A stretch of DNA of 64,000 bases from a gamma proteobacterium NOR5-3. GTDB taxonomy: Bacteria > Pseudomonadota > Gammaproteobacteria > Pseudomonadales > Halieaceae. The position numbers were made by a program, and so were the translations under genes. The notes below the pieces were generated by a model. The model was not told the origin of the DNA, ran no database searches, and saw nothing but the letters and a program-made list of their open reading frames with translations. The stretch lies in contig DS999405.1 in the NCBI GenBank assembly GCA_000158155.1, positions 520,910-584,909 of the forward strand, written 5' to 3'. This document shows positions 1 through 12,639 of this stretch, in pieces. The first letter of the stretch is position 1; every line of letters begins with the position of its first letter.

Positions 1-1
1 G

Positions 2-661
<660 letters not shown>

Positions 662-696
662 TTCTTTCGCACAACGAACGATACGGAGTTTTTTGC

Positions 697-1404
697 ATGT
701 TGCAGGTTAGTGTATATCGCTACAATCCGGAGCAGGACGCCGAGCCGTCCATGCAGACCTTTGAGGTCGATACCGGAGGCAAGGATGTGATGGTTCTTGA
801 CGTCCTGGAAGAGATCAAGGCGCGGCAGGATGCTTCGGTGACCTACCGGCGCTCCTGTCGGGAAGGCGTCTGCGGGTCAGATGGCCTTAATATGAACGGT
901 AAAAACGGCCTGGCATGTATTACGCCGCTGTCTGAGACGGTAAAGAACAATCGGCTGGTGATCAGGCCGCTTCCCGGTCTGCCCGTGATTCGGGACCTGG
1001 TGGTGGACATGAGCATGTTTTACGCGCAGTACGAGAAAGTGCAGCCGTACCTGCAGAACGCAACACCCGCGCCGGCCATCGAGCGTCTGCAATCACCCGA
1101 AGATCGAGCCAAGCTTGACGGTCTGTATGAGTGCATTCTTTGTGCGTGCTGCTCCACCAGCTGCCCCTCTTTTTGGTGGAACCCGGATCGTTTTATCGGT
1201 CCTGCCGGCTTGTTGCAGTCCTATCGTTTTCTGGCGGACAGCCGGGACACGGCGACGGAAGAGCGGCTTTCGCGCCTGGATGACCCCTTCAGCGTATTCC
1301 GATGCCACGGTATCCAGAATTGCGTGAACGTCTGCCCCAAGGGCTTGAACCCGACCCGTGCCATTGGTCATATCCGCAGCATGCTGCTCAAACGCGCTGC
1401 CTAA
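697..1404 (+). CDS. sdhB: Succinate dehydrogenase iron-sulfur subunit
   Basis: SdhB carries electrons from the SdhA flavin through three iron-sulfur clusters to ubiquinone at the inner membrane. The 235-residue length is normal. The [2Fe-2S] ligands are in SCREGVCGSDG plus the later LAC; the [4Fe-4S] ligands are in CILCACCSTSCP; the [3Fe-4S] ligands are in CHGIQNCVNVCPKG. The start ATG follows a GGAG-like site (ACGGAGT). The membrane subunits sdhC and sdhD are not in the window and presumably lie upstream of sdhA, as in other gammaproteobacteria. A hairpin at 1413-1441 separates the gene from sucA. Confidence 0.98.
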   Translation: MLQVSVYRYNPEQDAEPSMQTFEVDTGGKDVMVLDVLEEIKARQDASVTYRRSCREGVCGSDGLNMNGKNGLACITPLSETVKNNRLVIRPLPGLPVIRDLVVDMSMFYAQYEKVQPYLQNATPAPAIERLQSPEDRAKLDGLYECILCACCSTSCPSFWWNPDRFIGPAGLLQSYRFLADSRDTATEERLSRLDDPFSVFRCHGIQNCVNVCPKGLNPTRAIGHIRSMLLKRAA

Positions 1405-1412
1405 GCTCCACC

Positions 1413-1441
1413 GGGCGGCTTTTTAAGCGAAAAGTCCGCCC
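1413..1441 (+). terminator. Hairpin after sdhB
   Basis: A GGGCGG-CTTTT arm pairs with AAAAGTCCGCCC, leaving one bulged base and a six-base loop, nine bases after the sdhB stop codon. The tail is pyrimidine-rich (TTTCTTCTCTTT) rather than a clean U-run. It could act as a leaky terminator or as a processing stem-loop between the sdh and suc transcripts. Confidence 0.55.
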
Positions 1442-1572
1442 ATTTCTTCTCTTTACACCTTCTAGACCTCCCGCTTTACTGGCATAATTGCGCCATCGCG
1501 CTACCGGTGGAATGGTAGCGCCCGCGGGGCCGGGGGGACCGTGGAATCATCTTGCCCCGGCACACATTGGTT

Positions 1573-1594
1573 GTCGTCTTAACGGTCGTCTTAA
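1573..1594 (+). repeat. Direct repeat in the sucA leader
   Basis: The 10-mer GTCGTCTTAA occurs twice, at 1573-1582 and 1585-1594, with a 12-base period. It lies about 30 to 50 bases upstream of the sucA start. Such a tandem repeat in the only sizeable gap of the sdh-suc cluster could be a protein-binding site or part of a promoter. No known operator is recognised. Confidence 0.4.
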
Positions 1595-1624
1595 AGCTAA
1601 TGTGTTGTTCGCCTAGGGGGCAGC

Positions 1625-4480
1625 ATGCAAGAAAACACGATGGAGCTGTTTCGTCGCAGCTCACACATCGCGGGTGGCAACGCCACTTACGTTGAAGATC
1701 TCTATGAGAGTTATCTGATCGATCCGAACGCCGTGCCGGAGCAGTGGCGCGACTATTTTGATAAGTTGCCGCGAGTCGAAAGTAAAACATCCCTCATCGA
1801 TGACGTACCGCACAGCGCTGTGCGAGAGCGCTTTGCGCGTATCAGTAAAATGCGTGTGCGTACCGAAGCCACCGTTGCTCACGATAGCCAGGCAACCCAA
1901 TACGAAAGAAAGCAGGTTAAAGTCCTTGCGCTGATATCGGCCTACCGCCAGCGGGGGCATCAGAAGGCCCAGCTTGACCCTCTGGGTCTTGCGGCGCGGG
2001 AGCATATTCCCGACCTTGAACTTGGTTTCCATGAGTTGTCCATCGCAGACCTGGATACGAGCTTTCAGGTGGGCACACTCAAGATGGGCGCCGACGGAAC
2101 CACGCTGAAAGATATTATTGACGCGCTCGAACGCACCTACTGCCATACCGTGGGCGCGGAATTTATGCACATTGTGGATACCGAGCAGCGGCAGTGGATT
2201 ATGTCGCGCATGGAATCGGTGCGCTCGGCTCCGGATTTTGGTCCGGAAGTGCAGCGGCAGATTTTGCGACGCCTCATTAAAGCGGATGGTCTCGAAAAAT
2301 CTCTGGGCTCAAAGTTCCCCGGTACCAAGCGTTTTGGTCTTGAGGGGGGCGAGAGCCTGATCCCCATGATGGCGGAAATGATTCAACGTATCGGTGGTTA
2401 CGGTGCCAAGGAAATTGTGATCGGCATGGCACACCGCGGCCGATTGAACGTCCTTGTGAATATTCTGGGCAAGAATCCCTCAGAGCTGTTCGCGGAATTC
2501 GAGGGGCGGGCGATTTACGAAAGCTCCGGTGATGTGAAGTACCACCAGGGTTTTTCGTCGAACATGATGACGTCGGGCGGTGAGGTGCACCTGGCGCTGG
2601 CGTTTAATCCTTCGCATTTGGAGATTGTTTCTCCAGTGGTGGAAGGGTCCGTAAGAGCCCGGCAGGACCGGCGCGACGATCCCAATGGTTCCAGTGTGTG
2701 GCCCATTGTGCTGCACGGGGATGCGGCCTTTGCCGGACAGGGCGTGGTTATGGAGACGTTCCAGATGTCCCAGACCCGCGCTTATAAGACCGGCGGAACC
2801 GTGCATATCGTCCTGAACAACCAGGTGGGTTTTACCACCAGCGTCAGGGAAGACTCCCGCTCCACGGAGTACTGCACCGATGTTGCAAAAATGGTGCAGG
2901 CGCCGATTTTCCACGTTAACGCGGACGATCCGGAAGCCGTATTGTTTGTAACCCAAATGGCCATCGACTATCGCAATGAATTCAAACGTGATGTAGTCAT
3001 CGATTTAGTGTGCTACCGCCGCAGGGGGCATAACGAAGCGGATGAGCCGGCAGTGACTCAGCCGCAAATGTATGAGGCGATTCGTAAGCACCCGACGACG
3101 CGGGACATCTACGCGCGTCGCCTGATAGAGGCGGGGGTGCTCACCGAAGCCGAAGATCAGGCGCTGGTGGATGGCTATCGCGGGTCTTTGGACCGCAATG
3201 AACCCCTGGTGTCCAGCCTGGTAAACGAGCCTAATGCCGAGCTGTTTGTGGATTGGACTCCTTACCTCGGGCACGAGTGGACCCTGCATTGCGAAACCGG
3301 TATGGACCTGCATCATCTGCAGAGTCTGGCACATAGCAGCAATCAGCCGCCGGACAACTTCCCCCTGCAAAGACAGGTCGCAAAGATACTCGAGGACCGT
3401 CGCAAGATGGGTGCCGGAGCGTTACCGCTCAACTGGGGCTTTGCAGAAAATCTGGCCTACGCGTCACTTCTCGAGGCGGGATACCCGGTTCGCCTCACCG
3501 GTCAGGATGTGGGACGGGGAACGTTCTCTCACCGGCATGCCGTGCTGCACAACCAGCGTGACGAAGGGAGCTATGTGCCGCTACAGCATATCAGTGATGA
3601 TCAGGCTGATTTTGTTATTCATGACTCTCTGCTGTCCGAAGAGGCCGTCCTGGCTTTTGAGTACGGGTATTCCACAACCTCACCCACGGGCTTGGTTATC
3701 TGGGAGGCACAGTTCGGCGATTTTGCCAATGGCGCCCAGGTGGTTATCGATCAGTTCATTACCAGTGGTGAGCATAAGTGGAGTCGTTTGTGCGGGTTGA
3801 CCATGCTCCTTCCCCACGGCTATGAGGGGCAGGGGCCCGAGCACAGCTCTGCGCGTCTTGAGCGTTTCATGCAGCTGTGTGCGGAGCATAATATCCAGGT
3901 CTGCGTACCCACGACGCCGGCGCAGGTGTTTCATATGCTTCGGCGTCAGGCGATCCGACCTCTGCGCAAGCCGCTGGTGGTAATGTCGCCAAAGAGCCTG
4001 CTGAGACATAAAGAAGCGACATCCACACTGGAAGACCTGGCCAACGGTCGTTTTTACAATGTGCTCGATGAAACAGATAACCTGGACAAGTCCGCAGTGG
4101 ATCGTGTGGTGCTGTGTTCCGGCAAGGTTTTTTATGACCTGCGAGCGGCACGTCGGGAGCGAGGTATCGAGAACATCGCGCTGATTCGTCTGGAGCAGCT
4201 GTATCCGTTTCCTGAAGCAGAAATGTTGCAGGTGTTGAGCGGCTATCCCAACCTGAAGGACGCGGTGTGGTGTCAGGAAGAACCTATGAATCAAGGCGCC
4301 TGGTACTCGAGTCAACATCATATGCGACGAGTATTTGCATCGCTTAACAACAGTATTTATCTCGGTTACGCGGGGCGTGACGCCTCTGCCGCACCAGCGG
4401 CGGGCTACATGGCCCTGCACCTGGAGCAACAGGAGGCCTTTATCAATCAGGCCCTGACGCTTTACACCGACAACGCCTAA
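1625..4480 (+). CDS. sucA: 2-oxoglutarate dehydrogenase E1 component
   Basis: SucA is the thiamine-diphosphate-dependent decarboxylase of the 2-oxoglutarate dehydrogenase complex, giving a succinyl group to lipoyl-SucB. It is 951 residues long, close to the usual 930 to 950. The N-terminal segment has the E1o pattern ([10 protein letters not shown], then DPLGL). The central thiamine-binding part contains [30 protein letters not shown] and [13 protein letters not shown]. The C-terminal transketolase-like part contains [13 protein letters not shown] and [17 protein letters not shown]. The start ATG follows a GGGGG stretch; a second in-frame Met is five codons on. sucB begins 23 bases downstream. 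Confidence 0.98.
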   Translation: MQENTMELFRRSSHIAGGNATYVEDLYESYLIDPNAVPEQWRDYFDKLPRVESKTSLIDDVPHSAVRERFARISKMRVRTEATVAHDSQATQYERKQVKVLALISAYRQRGHQKAQLDPLGLAAREHIPDLELGFHELSIADLDTSFQVGTLKMGADGTTLKDIIDALERTYCHTVGAEFMHIVDTEQRQWIMSRMESVRSAPDFGPEVQRQILRRLIKADGLEKSLGSKFPGTKRFGLEGGESLIPMMAEMIQRIGGYGAKEIVIGMAHRGRLNVLVNILGKNPSELFAEFEGRAIYESSGDVKYHQGFSSNMMTSGGEVHLALAFNPSHLEIVSPVVEGSVRARQDRRDDPNGSSVWPIVLHGDAAFAGQGVVMETFQMSQTRAYKTGGTVHIVLNNQVGFTTSVREDSRSTEYCTDVAKMVQAPIFHVNADDPEAVLFVTQMAIDYRNEFKRDVVIDLVCYRRRGHNEADEPAVTQPQMYEAIRKHPTTRDIYARRLIEAGVLTEAEDQALVDGYRGSLDRNEPLVSSLVNEPNAELFVDWTPYLGHEWTLHCETGMDLHHLQSLAHSSNQPPDNFPLQRQVAKILEDRRKMGAGALPLNWGFAENLAYASLLEAGYPVRLTGQDVGRGTFSHRHAVLHNQRDEGSYVPLQHISDDQADFVIHDSLLSEEAVLAFEYGYSTTSPTGLVIWEAQFGDFANGAQVVIDQFITSGEHKWSRLCGLTMLLPHGYEGQGPEHSSARLERFMQLCAEHNIQVCVPTTPAQVFHMLRRQAIRPLRKPLVVMSPKSLLRHKEATSTLEDLANGRFYNVLDETDNLDKSAVDRVVLCSGKVFYDLRAARRERGIENIALIRLEQLYPFPEAEMLQVLSGYPNLKDAVWCQEEPMNQGAWYSSQHHMRRVFASLNNSIYLGYAGRDASAAPAAGYMALHLEQQEAFINQALTLYTDNA

Positions 4481-4503
4481 CAGCTTCTTTACAAGGAAAA
4501 TTC

Positions 4504-5727
4504 ATGGCTATCCAAATCAAAGCTCCCGCATTCCCTGAGTCAGTCGCTGACGGCGAGGTGGCTGCGTGGCACAAGGAAGAGGGTGACTCGGTACAACGTG
4601 ACGAGCTTATCGTTGAAATCGAGACCGACAAAGTGGTTATGGAAGTGGTGGCTCCTGCAGACGGCGTGATTAAGAAAATCCATGTAGCCGTAGGCGAGAC
4701 CATTGAAAGCGAAGCACTCCTTGCGGAGATCGAAGAGGGCGCAGTAGCCGACGCCCCGACAAGTGCGCCCGCAGCCGTGGCTGACGCCGGATCTACAGAC
4801 TCCGGCAGCACTGCCTCGGCATCTGAAATGGGCCCGGCAGCGCGGCAGATGGTGGAAGAGCACGGTTTGAATCCCGCGGATATTTCCGGTACGGGCAAAG
4901 GCGGACGTATCACCAAGGAAGACGTGTCGGCGTATCTCAAAGATCGTCCTGCAGCAGCACCTGCTGCATCGGCGGCGCCGGAGGCTCCCTCGATCGTCGA
5001 GGTGCCCAGCGGTCCATCGGGAGAGCGTATAGAAAAGCGTGTGCCCATGACCCGGATGCGGGCGCGCATCGCGGAGCGTCTGCTGGAGGCCACCACGTCC
5101 ACAGCCATGCTGACGACCTTCAATGAGGTCAACATGGCGCCGGTTATGGAACTGCGTAAAAAGTACAAAGATCAGTTTGAGAAGACCCACAACGGAACGC
5201 GTCTTGGCTTCATGGGGTTCTTTGTAAAAGCGGCCTGCGAAGCGCTCAAGCGCTACCCGGCAGTGAATGCCTCTATTGATGGCAACGACGTTGTTTATCA
5301 CGGTTACCAGGACATCGGTGTGGCAGTGTCCACCGAGGGCGGTTTGGTAGTGCCGGTATTGCGTGACGCGGATTTTATGAGCCTTGCGGATGTGGAGGCA
5401 GCGATCGTTGATCTGGGAACGCGGGCAAAAGCCAACAAGTTGACTATCGATGATATGACCGGCGGTACCTTCACGGTCACCAATGGCGGGGTGTTTGGAT
5501 CGCTGCTCAGCACGCCGATCCTGAACCCCCCGCAGACCGGCATCCTGGGTATGCACAAGATTCAGGAGCGGCCTATGGTGGTCAACGGCGAAGTCGTCGT
5601 GCTGCCCATGATGTATCTCGCGCTTTCCTATGACCATCGATTGATTGATGGGAAGACCGCCGTACAGTTCCTGGTGGCGGTGAAAGACTTGATTGAGGAT
5701 CCCGCGCGGATTCTGCTGCAGCTATAA
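4504..5727 (+). CDS. sucB: Dihydrolipoyllysine succinyltransferase (E2)
   Basis: SucB is the core of the 2-oxoglutarate dehydrogenase complex and transfers the succinyl group from lipoamide to CoA. It has 407 residues. The single N-terminal lipoyl domain carries the lipoylated lysine in [11 protein letters not shown] (about residue 43). A short Ala/Pro/Ser-rich linker leads to the E3-binding domain ([29 protein letters not shown], about residues 115-143). The catalytic domain ends with SYDHRLIDG, which holds the active-site His and Asp. The ribosome-binding site is AAGGAAA, eight bases before ATG. lpdA follows directly. Confidence 0.98.
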   Translation: MAIQIKAPAFPESVADGEVAAWHKEEGDSVQRDELIVEIETDKVVMEVVAPADGVIKKIHVAVGETIESEALLAEIEEGAVADAPTSAPAAVADAGSTDSGSTASASEMGPAARQMVEEHGLNPADISGTGKGGRITKEDVSAYLKDRPAAAPAASAAPEAPSIVEVPSGPSGERIEKRVPMTRMRARIAERLLEATTSTAMLTTFNEVNMAPVMELRKKYKDQFEKTHNGTRLGFMGFFVKAACEALKRYPAVNASIDGNDVVYHGYQDIGVAVSTEGGLVVPVLRDADFMSLADVEAAIVDLGTRAKANKLTIDDMTGGTFTVTNGGVFGSLLSTPILNPPQTGILGMHKIQERPMVVNGEVVVLPMMYLALSYDHRLIDGKTAVQFLVAVKDLIEDPARILLQL

Positions 5728-5748
5728 AGCGCGCAGACACTTTTTTAG

Positions 5749-7203
<1,455 letters not shown>

Positions 7204-7301
7204 AGAAGTTGATGGCCATGTTTGACGTGGCTGTTAGAAAAAGCGTTCTGGGCAAGGGGTCCAGGGCGCCGTTGTTTCCTTGAACATTAACGGGACTTTA
7301 C

Positions 7302-8471
7302 ATGAATCTTCATGAATACCAAGGTAAGCGCCTCTTCGCAGAGTACGGCTTGCCGGTTTCCAAGGGTCACGCTGTTGACTCTCCTCAGGCCGCGGTGGAA
7401 GCGGCTGACTTGATTGGCGGCGACATGTGGGTCGTTAAGGCTCAGGTACATGCCGGAGGTCGGGGTAAGGCCGGTGGCGTCAAACTGGTCAAGACCAAGG
7501 ATGAGATTGCGGACTTTGCGAGCCATTGGCTGGGCAAAAATCTCGTGACCTACCAGACTGATGCAAACGGTCAACCCGTGTCCAAGATCCTTGTTGAGAC
7601 CTGCACCGACATCGCCGATGAACTTTATCTGGGCGCGGTCGTGGATCGCTCCTCGCGACGCATCGTGTTTATGGCCTCTACCGAGGGCGGCGTGGAGATC
7701 GAAAAAGTCGCCGAAGAGACCCCCGAGAAGATTCTTCGCGCGGTGATTGACCCCCTCACCGGTGCTCAGCCCTATCAGGGTCGAGAACTGGCTTTCAAAC
7801 TGGGTTTGAAGGGCGAGCAAATCAAGCAGTTCGTTAAAATCTTCCTGGGACTTGCGAAAATGTTTCAGGAGAAGGATCTCGCGCTTATCGAGATCAATCC
7901 GCTGGTCATTACCACCGAAGGAAACCTGCATTGTCTGGATGCAAAGATTGGCGTTGATGGCAACGCGCTTTACCGTCAATCCGACCTGCGGGATATGCAC
8001 GATCCGTCACAGGAAGACGAGCGTGAAGCTCACGCTGCACAGTGGGAACTGAACTACGTTGCTCTGGATGGCAATATCGGTTGCATGGTCAATGGTGCTG
8101 GCCTGGCGATGGGTACCATGGATATCGTCAAGCTTCACGGTGGAGATCCAGCCAACTTCCTGGACGTGGGAGGCGGTGCGACCAAGGAGCGCGTGTCTGA
8201 GGCGTTCAAAATCATTCTGTCCGACGACAAAGTGAAGGCAGTCCTCATCAATATTTTTGGAGGCATTGTGCGCTGCGACCTTATTGCCGAAGGTGTTATA
8301 GGCGCAGTGGAAGAGATTGGCGTAGCGGTGCCGGTAGTGGTTCGCCTCGAAGGTAACAACGCAGAGCTGGGCCGCAAAGTGTTAGCGGACAGCGGTCTAA
8401 ACATTATCGCAGCGACCAGTCTTACCGACGCGGCGCAGCAGGCAGTCAAAGCAGCGGGAGGCAACGCCTGA
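7302..8471 (+). CDS. sucC: Succinyl-CoA synthetase beta subunit
   Basis: SucC, with SucD, converts succinyl-CoA to succinate while making ATP or GTP. At 389 residues it has normal length. The N-terminal ATP-grasp part begins [19 protein letters not shown] and contains [16 protein letters not shown]. The C-terminal part carries [19 protein letters not shown] and [11 protein letters not shown]. It starts 98 bases after lpdA, with no clear terminator between. Its TGA stop overlaps the sucD ATG by one base (TGATG), so translation is probably coupled. Confidence 0.98.
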   Translation: MNLHEYQGKRLFAEYGLPVSKGHAVDSPQAAVEAADLIGGDMWVVKAQVHAGGRGKAGGVKLVKTKDEIADFASHWLGKNLVTYQTDANGQPVSKILVETCTDIADELYLGAVVDRSSRRIVFMASTEGGVEIEKVAEETPEKILRAVIDPLTGAQPYQGRELAFKLGLKGEQIKQFVKIFLGLAKMFQEKDLALIEINPLVITTEGNLHCLDAKIGVDGNALYRQSDLRDMHDPSQEDEREAHAAQWELNYVALDGNIGCMVNGAGLAMGTMDIVKLHGGDPANFLDVGGGATKERVSEAFKIILSDDKVKAVLINIFGGIVRCDLIAEGVIGAVEEIGVAVPVVVRLEGNNAELGRKVLADSGLNIIAATSLTDAAQQAVKAAGGNA

Positions 8472-9343
8472 TGAGTATCCTGATTAATAAGGACACCAAG
8501 GTCATTTGCCAGGGGTTTACCGGCTCTCAGGGCACGTTCCATTCGGAGCAGGCCATTGAGTACGGCACCAAGATGGTCGGTGGTGTAACCCCCGGAAAAG
8601 GCGGCCAGGAGCACCTTGGCCTGCCGGTTTTTAATACGGTGGCTGAAGCCGTAGAAGCGACGGGTGCAGATGCTTCCGTAATCTATGTGCCGGCGCCTTT
8701 TTGCAAGGACTCCATTCTGGAGGCGGCTAATGGCGGCGTTAAGCTGGTGGTATGCATTACCGAGGGCATTCCGACGCTGGATATGCTCGAGGCCAAGGTA
8801 AAGTGCGACGAGTTGGGTGTGCGCCTGGTAGGGCCTAACTGTCCAGGCGTGATCACGCCCGGAGAGTGTAAGATCGGCATTATGCCGGGACACATTCACC
8901 TTCCGGGTAAAGTGGGCATCGTCTCTCGCTCTGGAACTTTGACCTACGAAGCGGTGAAGCAGACTTCTGATGCGGGCTTTGGTCAGTCCACCTGCGTGGG
9001 TATCGGCGGAGATCCTATCCCCGGCTCTAACTTTATCGACATTCTAGCCATGTTTGAGGCGGATCCCGCGACCGAGGCGATTGTTATGATCGGTGAGATC
9101 GGCGGAACTGCGGAAGAAGAGGCGGCTGCGTATATCAAGGCTAACGTATCCAAGCCCGTAGTGTCCTACATCGCGGGTGTTACCGCGCCCAAGGGTAAGC
9201 GCATGGGCCATGCCGGAGCCATTATTTCCGGTGGTAAGGGCACTGCTGACGAGAAATTTGCAGCGCTGGAGGATGCGGGTGTTAAAACAGTCCGCTCTCT
9301 GGCCGATATCGGCGCTGGCCTGAAGGAAATCACCGGCTGGTAA
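8471..9343 (+). CDS. sucD: Succinyl-CoA synthetase alpha subunit
   Basis: SucD binds CoA and carries the phosphohistidine intermediate. It has 290 residues, the usual size. The CoA-binding N-terminal domain includes [12 protein letters not shown]. The ligase domain has [20 protein letters not shown] and [14 protein letters not shown]. The phosphorylated His is in [17 protein letters not shown], about residue 247. It is translationally coupled to sucC. A strong hairpin with a T-run (9368-9394) closes the sdh-suc cluster. Confidence 0.98.
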   Translation: MSILINKDTKVICQGFTGSQGTFHSEQAIEYGTKMVGGVTPGKGGQEHLGLPVFNTVAEAVEATGADASVIYVPAPFCKDSILEAANGGVKLVVCITEGIPTLDMLEAKVKCDELGVRLVGPNCPGVITPGECKIGIMPGHIHLPGKVGIVSRSGTLTYEAVKQTSDAGFGQSTCVGIGGDPIPGSNFIDILAMFEADPATEAIVMIGEIGGTAEEEAAAYIKANVSKPVVSYIAGVTAPKGKRMGHAGAIISGGKGTADEKFAALEDAGVKTVRSLADIGAGLKEITGW

Positions 9344-9367
9344 CGGCATCTATCTGATCTTCTTGTG

Positions 9368-9394
9368 AACCCGCCAGCGATGGCGGGTTTTTTT
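9368..9394 (+). terminator. Rho-independent terminator after sucD
   Basis: AACCCGCCA pairs perfectly with TGGCGGGTT around a GCGA tetraloop and is followed by seven T residues. It starts about 25 bases after the sucD stop and ends the TCA-cycle operon. Confidence 0.93.
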
Positions 9395-9418
9395 ATGCTC
9401 CGCAATGGGCCTTATTGC

Positions 9419-9447
9419 CTTGAAACCCGGTTATACCGCCCCCATAT
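9419..9447 (+). promoter_or_regulatory. Sigma-32 heat-shock promoter of htpG
   Basis: CTTGAAA at 9419-9425 and CCCCATAT at 9440-9447 are separated by 14 bases. This matches the RpoH consensus (CTTGAAA, 13 to 15 bases, CCCCATnT) almost perfectly. It lies 46 bases upstream of the htpG ATG and directly after the sucD terminator, so htpG should be an independent heat-shock transcription unit. Confidence 0.87.
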
Positions 9448-9492
9448 CCCTAGCTATCAACCTGTCAGCCTTTTTAGCTTTTAGAGGACGCC

Positions 9493-11418
9493 ATGACCGC
9501 AGAAATGAACAAAGAAACACTGGGTTTTCAGACCGAGGCGCAGCAATTGCTGCACCTGATGATCCACTCCTTGTACTCCAACAAGGAGATTTTCCTTCGC
9601 GAGCTCATCTCCAATGCTTCAGACGCTGTCGATAAGCTGCGTTTTGCGGCGCTTGCCAATGATGCGCTGCTCGAAGGAGACGGTGAATACGCCGTGCGGG
9701 TCGACGTCGACAAAGACGCAGGAACGGTCACGATCAGTGACAACGGTATCGGCATGAATCGCGAGGAGGTCATCGACCACCTGGGGACCATCGCGAAATC
9801 GGGCACAGCTGCATTTTTAGAGCAGCTATCGGGCGACCAACAGAAAGACTCTCAGCTCATCGGTCAGTTCGGCGTGGGTTTTTACTCGTCATTTATTGTG
9901 GCAGACAGAGTTGCAGTCCATACCCGTAAAGCAGGCGCGCCCGCGGACGAGGGTGTCTTGTGGGAGTCTCGCGGTGAGTCGGAGTTCACTATTGAGCCGC
10001 AGGAAAAGGCTGATCGTGGCACAAGCATCACCTTGTTTCTGCGTGACGACTGCAAAGACTTCGCGGACGACTGGCGCGTACGCAGCGTTATCAAGAAGTA
10101 TTCGGATCATATTTCAGTGCCGGTACTCATGAAAGAGGCCCCCATGCCTGTGGCAGACGATGCCGAAGGCGAAGAGGCGAGTGAGCCCGCGCAAGCGCAG
10201 TACAAGGCTGTTAACGAGGCTACAGCGCTGTGGACCCGCAGTCGCAGTGAGGTCTCCGATGAGGAGTACGGGGCGTTTTACAAGCACGTATCCCACGATT
10301 TTGAGGACCCGCTGACCTGGAGCCACAACCGTGTCGAAGGCAAGCTCGAGTACACCAGCCTCTTGTATATTCCAGCTCGCGCGCCCTTTGATATGTGGAA
10401 CCGTGATGCAAACCGCGGGGTCAAGTTGTACGTTCAACGCACCTTTATCATGGATGACGCTGAACAGTTCCTGCCCATGTATCTGCGTTTTGTGAAGGGA
10501 GTGCTGGACTCTAATGATCTTTCGCTGAACGTGTCCCGGGAAATTCTCCAGCAGGATAAAACCGTGGAGGCATTACGCAGCGCATTGAGTAAGCGTGTGT
10601 TGGATATGCTCGCGAAAATGTCCAAGAACGATGCGGAAAAGTACGCCGTGTTCTGGAAGGAGTTTGGTCAGGTGCTCAAAGAGGGCCCTGCCGAGGATGC
10701 GAACAACAAAGACAAGATTGCCCAGCTGCTGCGTTTCAGCACCACCCATACCGATAAAGAGGTTCAGGACCAGTCTCTTAAAGATTACATTGAGCGTATG
10801 CCTGAAGGGCAGGAGAAGATCTATTATGTCGTGGCGGAGAATTTCAATACCGCCCGCCGCAGCCCTCAACTGGAAGTCTTTCGAAAGCGCGGAATCGAGG
10901 TGCTCCTGCTCTCGGATCGTGTGGACGACTGGCTCATGAATCACCTTCAGGAGTTTGATGGGAAACAGCTGCAGGATGTTGCCCGCGGCCGCCTTGATCT
11001 TGACGACGAGAGCGAAGAAGAAAAACAGGCACGGGAAGCCGCAGAGAAAGACAGCGAAGGCTTGATTGAGCGACTCAAGGCCGTGCTGGAGGGGGATGTT
11101 GAAGAAGTACGTGTAACGACACGCCTCACAGATTCTCCGGCCTGTCTGGTCGTGGGGGAGATGGATATGGGGGCGCAGATGCGCCGCATCATGGAAGCGG
11201 CCGGGCAGGCCGTTCCGGAGTCCAAGCCGATTTTAGAAATCAATCCCACACATCCTTTGATTAATCGTCTGGATGCGGAGAGTGATGAGGCGCGCTTTGC
11301 TGATCTTGCCAAGATCATCTTTGATCAGGCGAACCTCGCCGAGGGCGGGCAGCTTGATGATCCGGCGGCGTACGTCGAACGTTTGAACAGTTTGCTGCTG
11401 CAGTTGAGCAACGGTTGA
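9493..11418 (+). CDS. htpG: Chaperone HtpG (Hsp90)
   Basis: HtpG is the cytoplasmic bacterial Hsp90, an ATP-dependent dimeric chaperone. The 641 residues are slightly more than the E. coli protein. The N-terminal GHKL ATPase domain shows [28 protein letters not shown] and [15 protein letters not shown]. The middle domain contains the segment starting [13 protein letters not shown] and [14 protein letters not shown]. The C-terminal dimerisation domain is complete. The start ATG follows GAGGA at a normal distance. Expression is probably controlled by the sigma-32 promoter at 9419-9447. Confidence 0.98.
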   Translation: MTAEMNKETLGFQTEAQQLLHLMIHSLYSNKEIFLRELISNASDAVDKLRFAALANDALLEGDGEYAVRVDVDKDAGTVTISDNGIGMNREEVIDHLGTIAKSGTAAFLEQLSGDQQKDSQLIGQFGVGFYSSFIVADRVAVHTRKAGAPADEGVLWESRGESEFTIEPQEKADRGTSITLFLRDDCKDFADDWRVRSVIKKYSDHISVPVLMKEAPMPVADDAEGEEASEPAQAQYKAVNEATALWTRSRSEVSDEEYGAFYKHVSHDFEDPLTWSHNRVEGKLEYTSLLYIPARAPFDMWNRDANRGVKLYVQRTFIMDDAEQFLPMYLRFVKGVLDSNDLSLNVSREILQQDKTVEALRSALSKRVLDMLAKMSKNDAEKYAVFWKEFGQVLKEGPAEDANNKDKIAQLLRFSTTHTDKEVQDQSLKDYIERMPEGQEKIYYVVAENFNTARRSPQLEVFRKRGIEVLLLSDRVDDWLMNHLQEFDGKQLQDVARGRLDLDDESEEEKQAREAAEKDSEGLIERLKAVLEGDVEEVRVTTRLTDSPACLVVGEMDMGAQMRRIMEAAGQAVPESKPILEINPTHPLINRLDAESDEARFADLAKIIFDQANLAEGGQLDDPAAYVERLNSLLLQLSNG

Positions 11419-11430
11419 GATGGCTAGCGC

Positions 11431-11460
11431 CCAATGCTCCGCCTTTTGCGGGGCAATTGG
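11431..11460 (+). terminator. Stem-loop at the end of htpG
   Basis: CCAATGCTCCGC pairs imperfectly with GCGGGGCAATTGG (one bulge, one G-T pair) around a CTTTT loop, 13 bases after the htpG stop. There is no downstream T-run, so it is either a weak terminator or an mRNA 3' stabilising element. It lies across the earliest possible start of the next gene and argues for the later start at 11476. Confidence 0.45.
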
Positions 11461-11475
11461 CGTTATAGTCTGAGC

Positions 11476-12021
11476 ATGCGAATAACCCGGTATTTTGTTC
11501 TCCCTCTGGTTCTTGCCACTACGCTGGCGGCGGCGGATACGTTGCCGCCCGCGGAGTACTTTGCGGCGCTGGATCAGTACACGCATTTGGAGAGTATCGA
11601 TTCAACATCGGGTCGCAGGGTTCGTGACTATCTGGTGCCTTTGGGCGCGATCGAAAAAATCCGCGGGGTTTGGTCGCCCAGAGACAGTGAGCGCTTAAGT
11701 GGATCGCTCGACAGGCACACCTGGCGGGTTCTGGACGGCTACACAGCTGATGAGATGGTCGCGGAGCTGGATCAACGTCTTGCCCTCAATGAGGCCGCAC
11801 GCAAAGACTTCAGCTGTGACGCTCGAGCCTGTGGCAGTAGTGTGCAATGGGCCAATAGGATTTTTCAGCAGCGAATGCTTTACGGTACGGAGGTGTCCCA
11901 GCGTTATCGGGTGTACAGCATTGAGCTTGATGGCGATCGCTACCGGTTACTGATTTATGCGTCTGCTCGCAGCAGCGACCGCCAGTACCTGCATGTCGAG
12001 GCAGTGAAGATTTCGCCCTGA
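11476..12021 (+). CDS. DUF4892-like exported protein
   Basis: This is a 181-residue protein of unknown function. It starts with a signal peptide (MRITRYFVLPLVLATTLAAA, cleavage expected near residue 20), so it should be periplasmic or envelope-bound. The segment CDARACGSSVQWANRIF is the most recognisable part and resembles the C-x-x-R-x-C-G-x-S-x-x-W-A-N pattern I associate with the DUF4892 family of gammaproteobacteria. The two cysteines may form a disulfide. The reading frame opens at 11434, but the upstream part overlaps the stem-loop and would mask the signal peptide, so 11476 is preferred. No strong ribosome-binding site is seen. Confidence 0.7.
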   Translation: MRITRYFVLPLVLATTLAAADTLPPAEYFAALDQYTHLESIDSTSGRRVRDYLVPLGAIEKIRGVWSPRDSERLSGSLDRHTWRVLDGYTADEMVAELDQRLALNEAARKDFSCDARACGSSVQWANRIFQQRMLYGTEVSQRYRVYSIELDGDRYRLLIYASARSSDRQYLHVEAVKISP

Positions 12022-12056
12022 CGCTCCCTGAACGCCTGGCTTAACTTTTGGCCTGA

Positions 12057-12605
12057 TTACTGACGAAGCTGCAGTAAGGAGAGGAACTCATCTCGGGTCT
12101 TCTGATCGGAGCGAAAACTTCCCAGCATGGCCGAGGTTTTCATCAGGGAGTTCTGTTTTTCTACCCCGCGCATCATCATGCACATATGTTGTGCCTCGAC
12201 GATGACGCCTACGCCTTCGGCCTCGGTGACCTCCAAAATTGTCTCGGCGATCTGGGTGGTCAGTGATTCCTGTATTTGCAGGCGTCGGGCGTACATATCC
12301 ACCAGTCGGGCTATTTTCGACAATCCAAGCACTTTGCCCGTAGGGATATACGCGACGTGGCATTTGCCAATGAATGGCAGCATGTGATGCTCGCAGAGCG
12401 AGTACATTTCGATATTTTGTACCAGCACCATTTCGTTGCTGTCCGAGGGAAACAAAGCGTTGTTCACCACGTCCTCAACGCTTTGGTTGTAGCCTCGGGT
12501 CAGAAACTCGAAGGCTTTCGCTGCGCGCTTAGGTGTATCTTTTAGACCCGGGCGCTCGAGATCTTCACCGATGCCCGCGATAATGCTCGCCCAATGCGAT
12601 TCCAT
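12057..12605 (-). CDS. folE: GTP cyclohydrolase I
   Basis: FolE converts GTP to 7,8-dihydroneopterin triphosphate, the first step of tetrahydrofolate synthesis. The 182-residue protein contains the zinc and active-site motif [20 protein letters not shown], then [19 protein letters not shown] and the conserved [10 protein letters not shown]. The N-terminal half has the [13 protein letters not shown]-like segment ([18 protein letters not shown]). It is the type I enzyme, not the FolE2 type. It is divergent from prmB, with start codons about 35 bases apart, so their promoters must overlap. The ribosome-binding site is weak. Confidence 0.97.
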   Translation of the reverse strand: MESHWASIIAGIGEDLERPGLKDTPKRAAKAFEFLTRGYNQSVEDVVNNALFPSDSNEMVLVQNIEMYSLCEHHMLPFIGKCHVAYIPTGKVLGLSKIARLVDMYARRLQIQESLTTQIAETILEVTEAEGVGVIVEAQHMCMMMRGVEKQNSLMKTSAMLGSFRSDQKTRDEFLSLLQLRQ

Positions 12606-12639
12606 GCCTGTAGTTACTCAGCGTCAAAGGAGACCACCG

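Noticed and set aside
4540-5637. Minus-strand open frame of 365 codons opposite sucB
   Set aside because: It lies entirely within the clearly identified sucB gene, has no ribosome-binding site and no recognisable motif.
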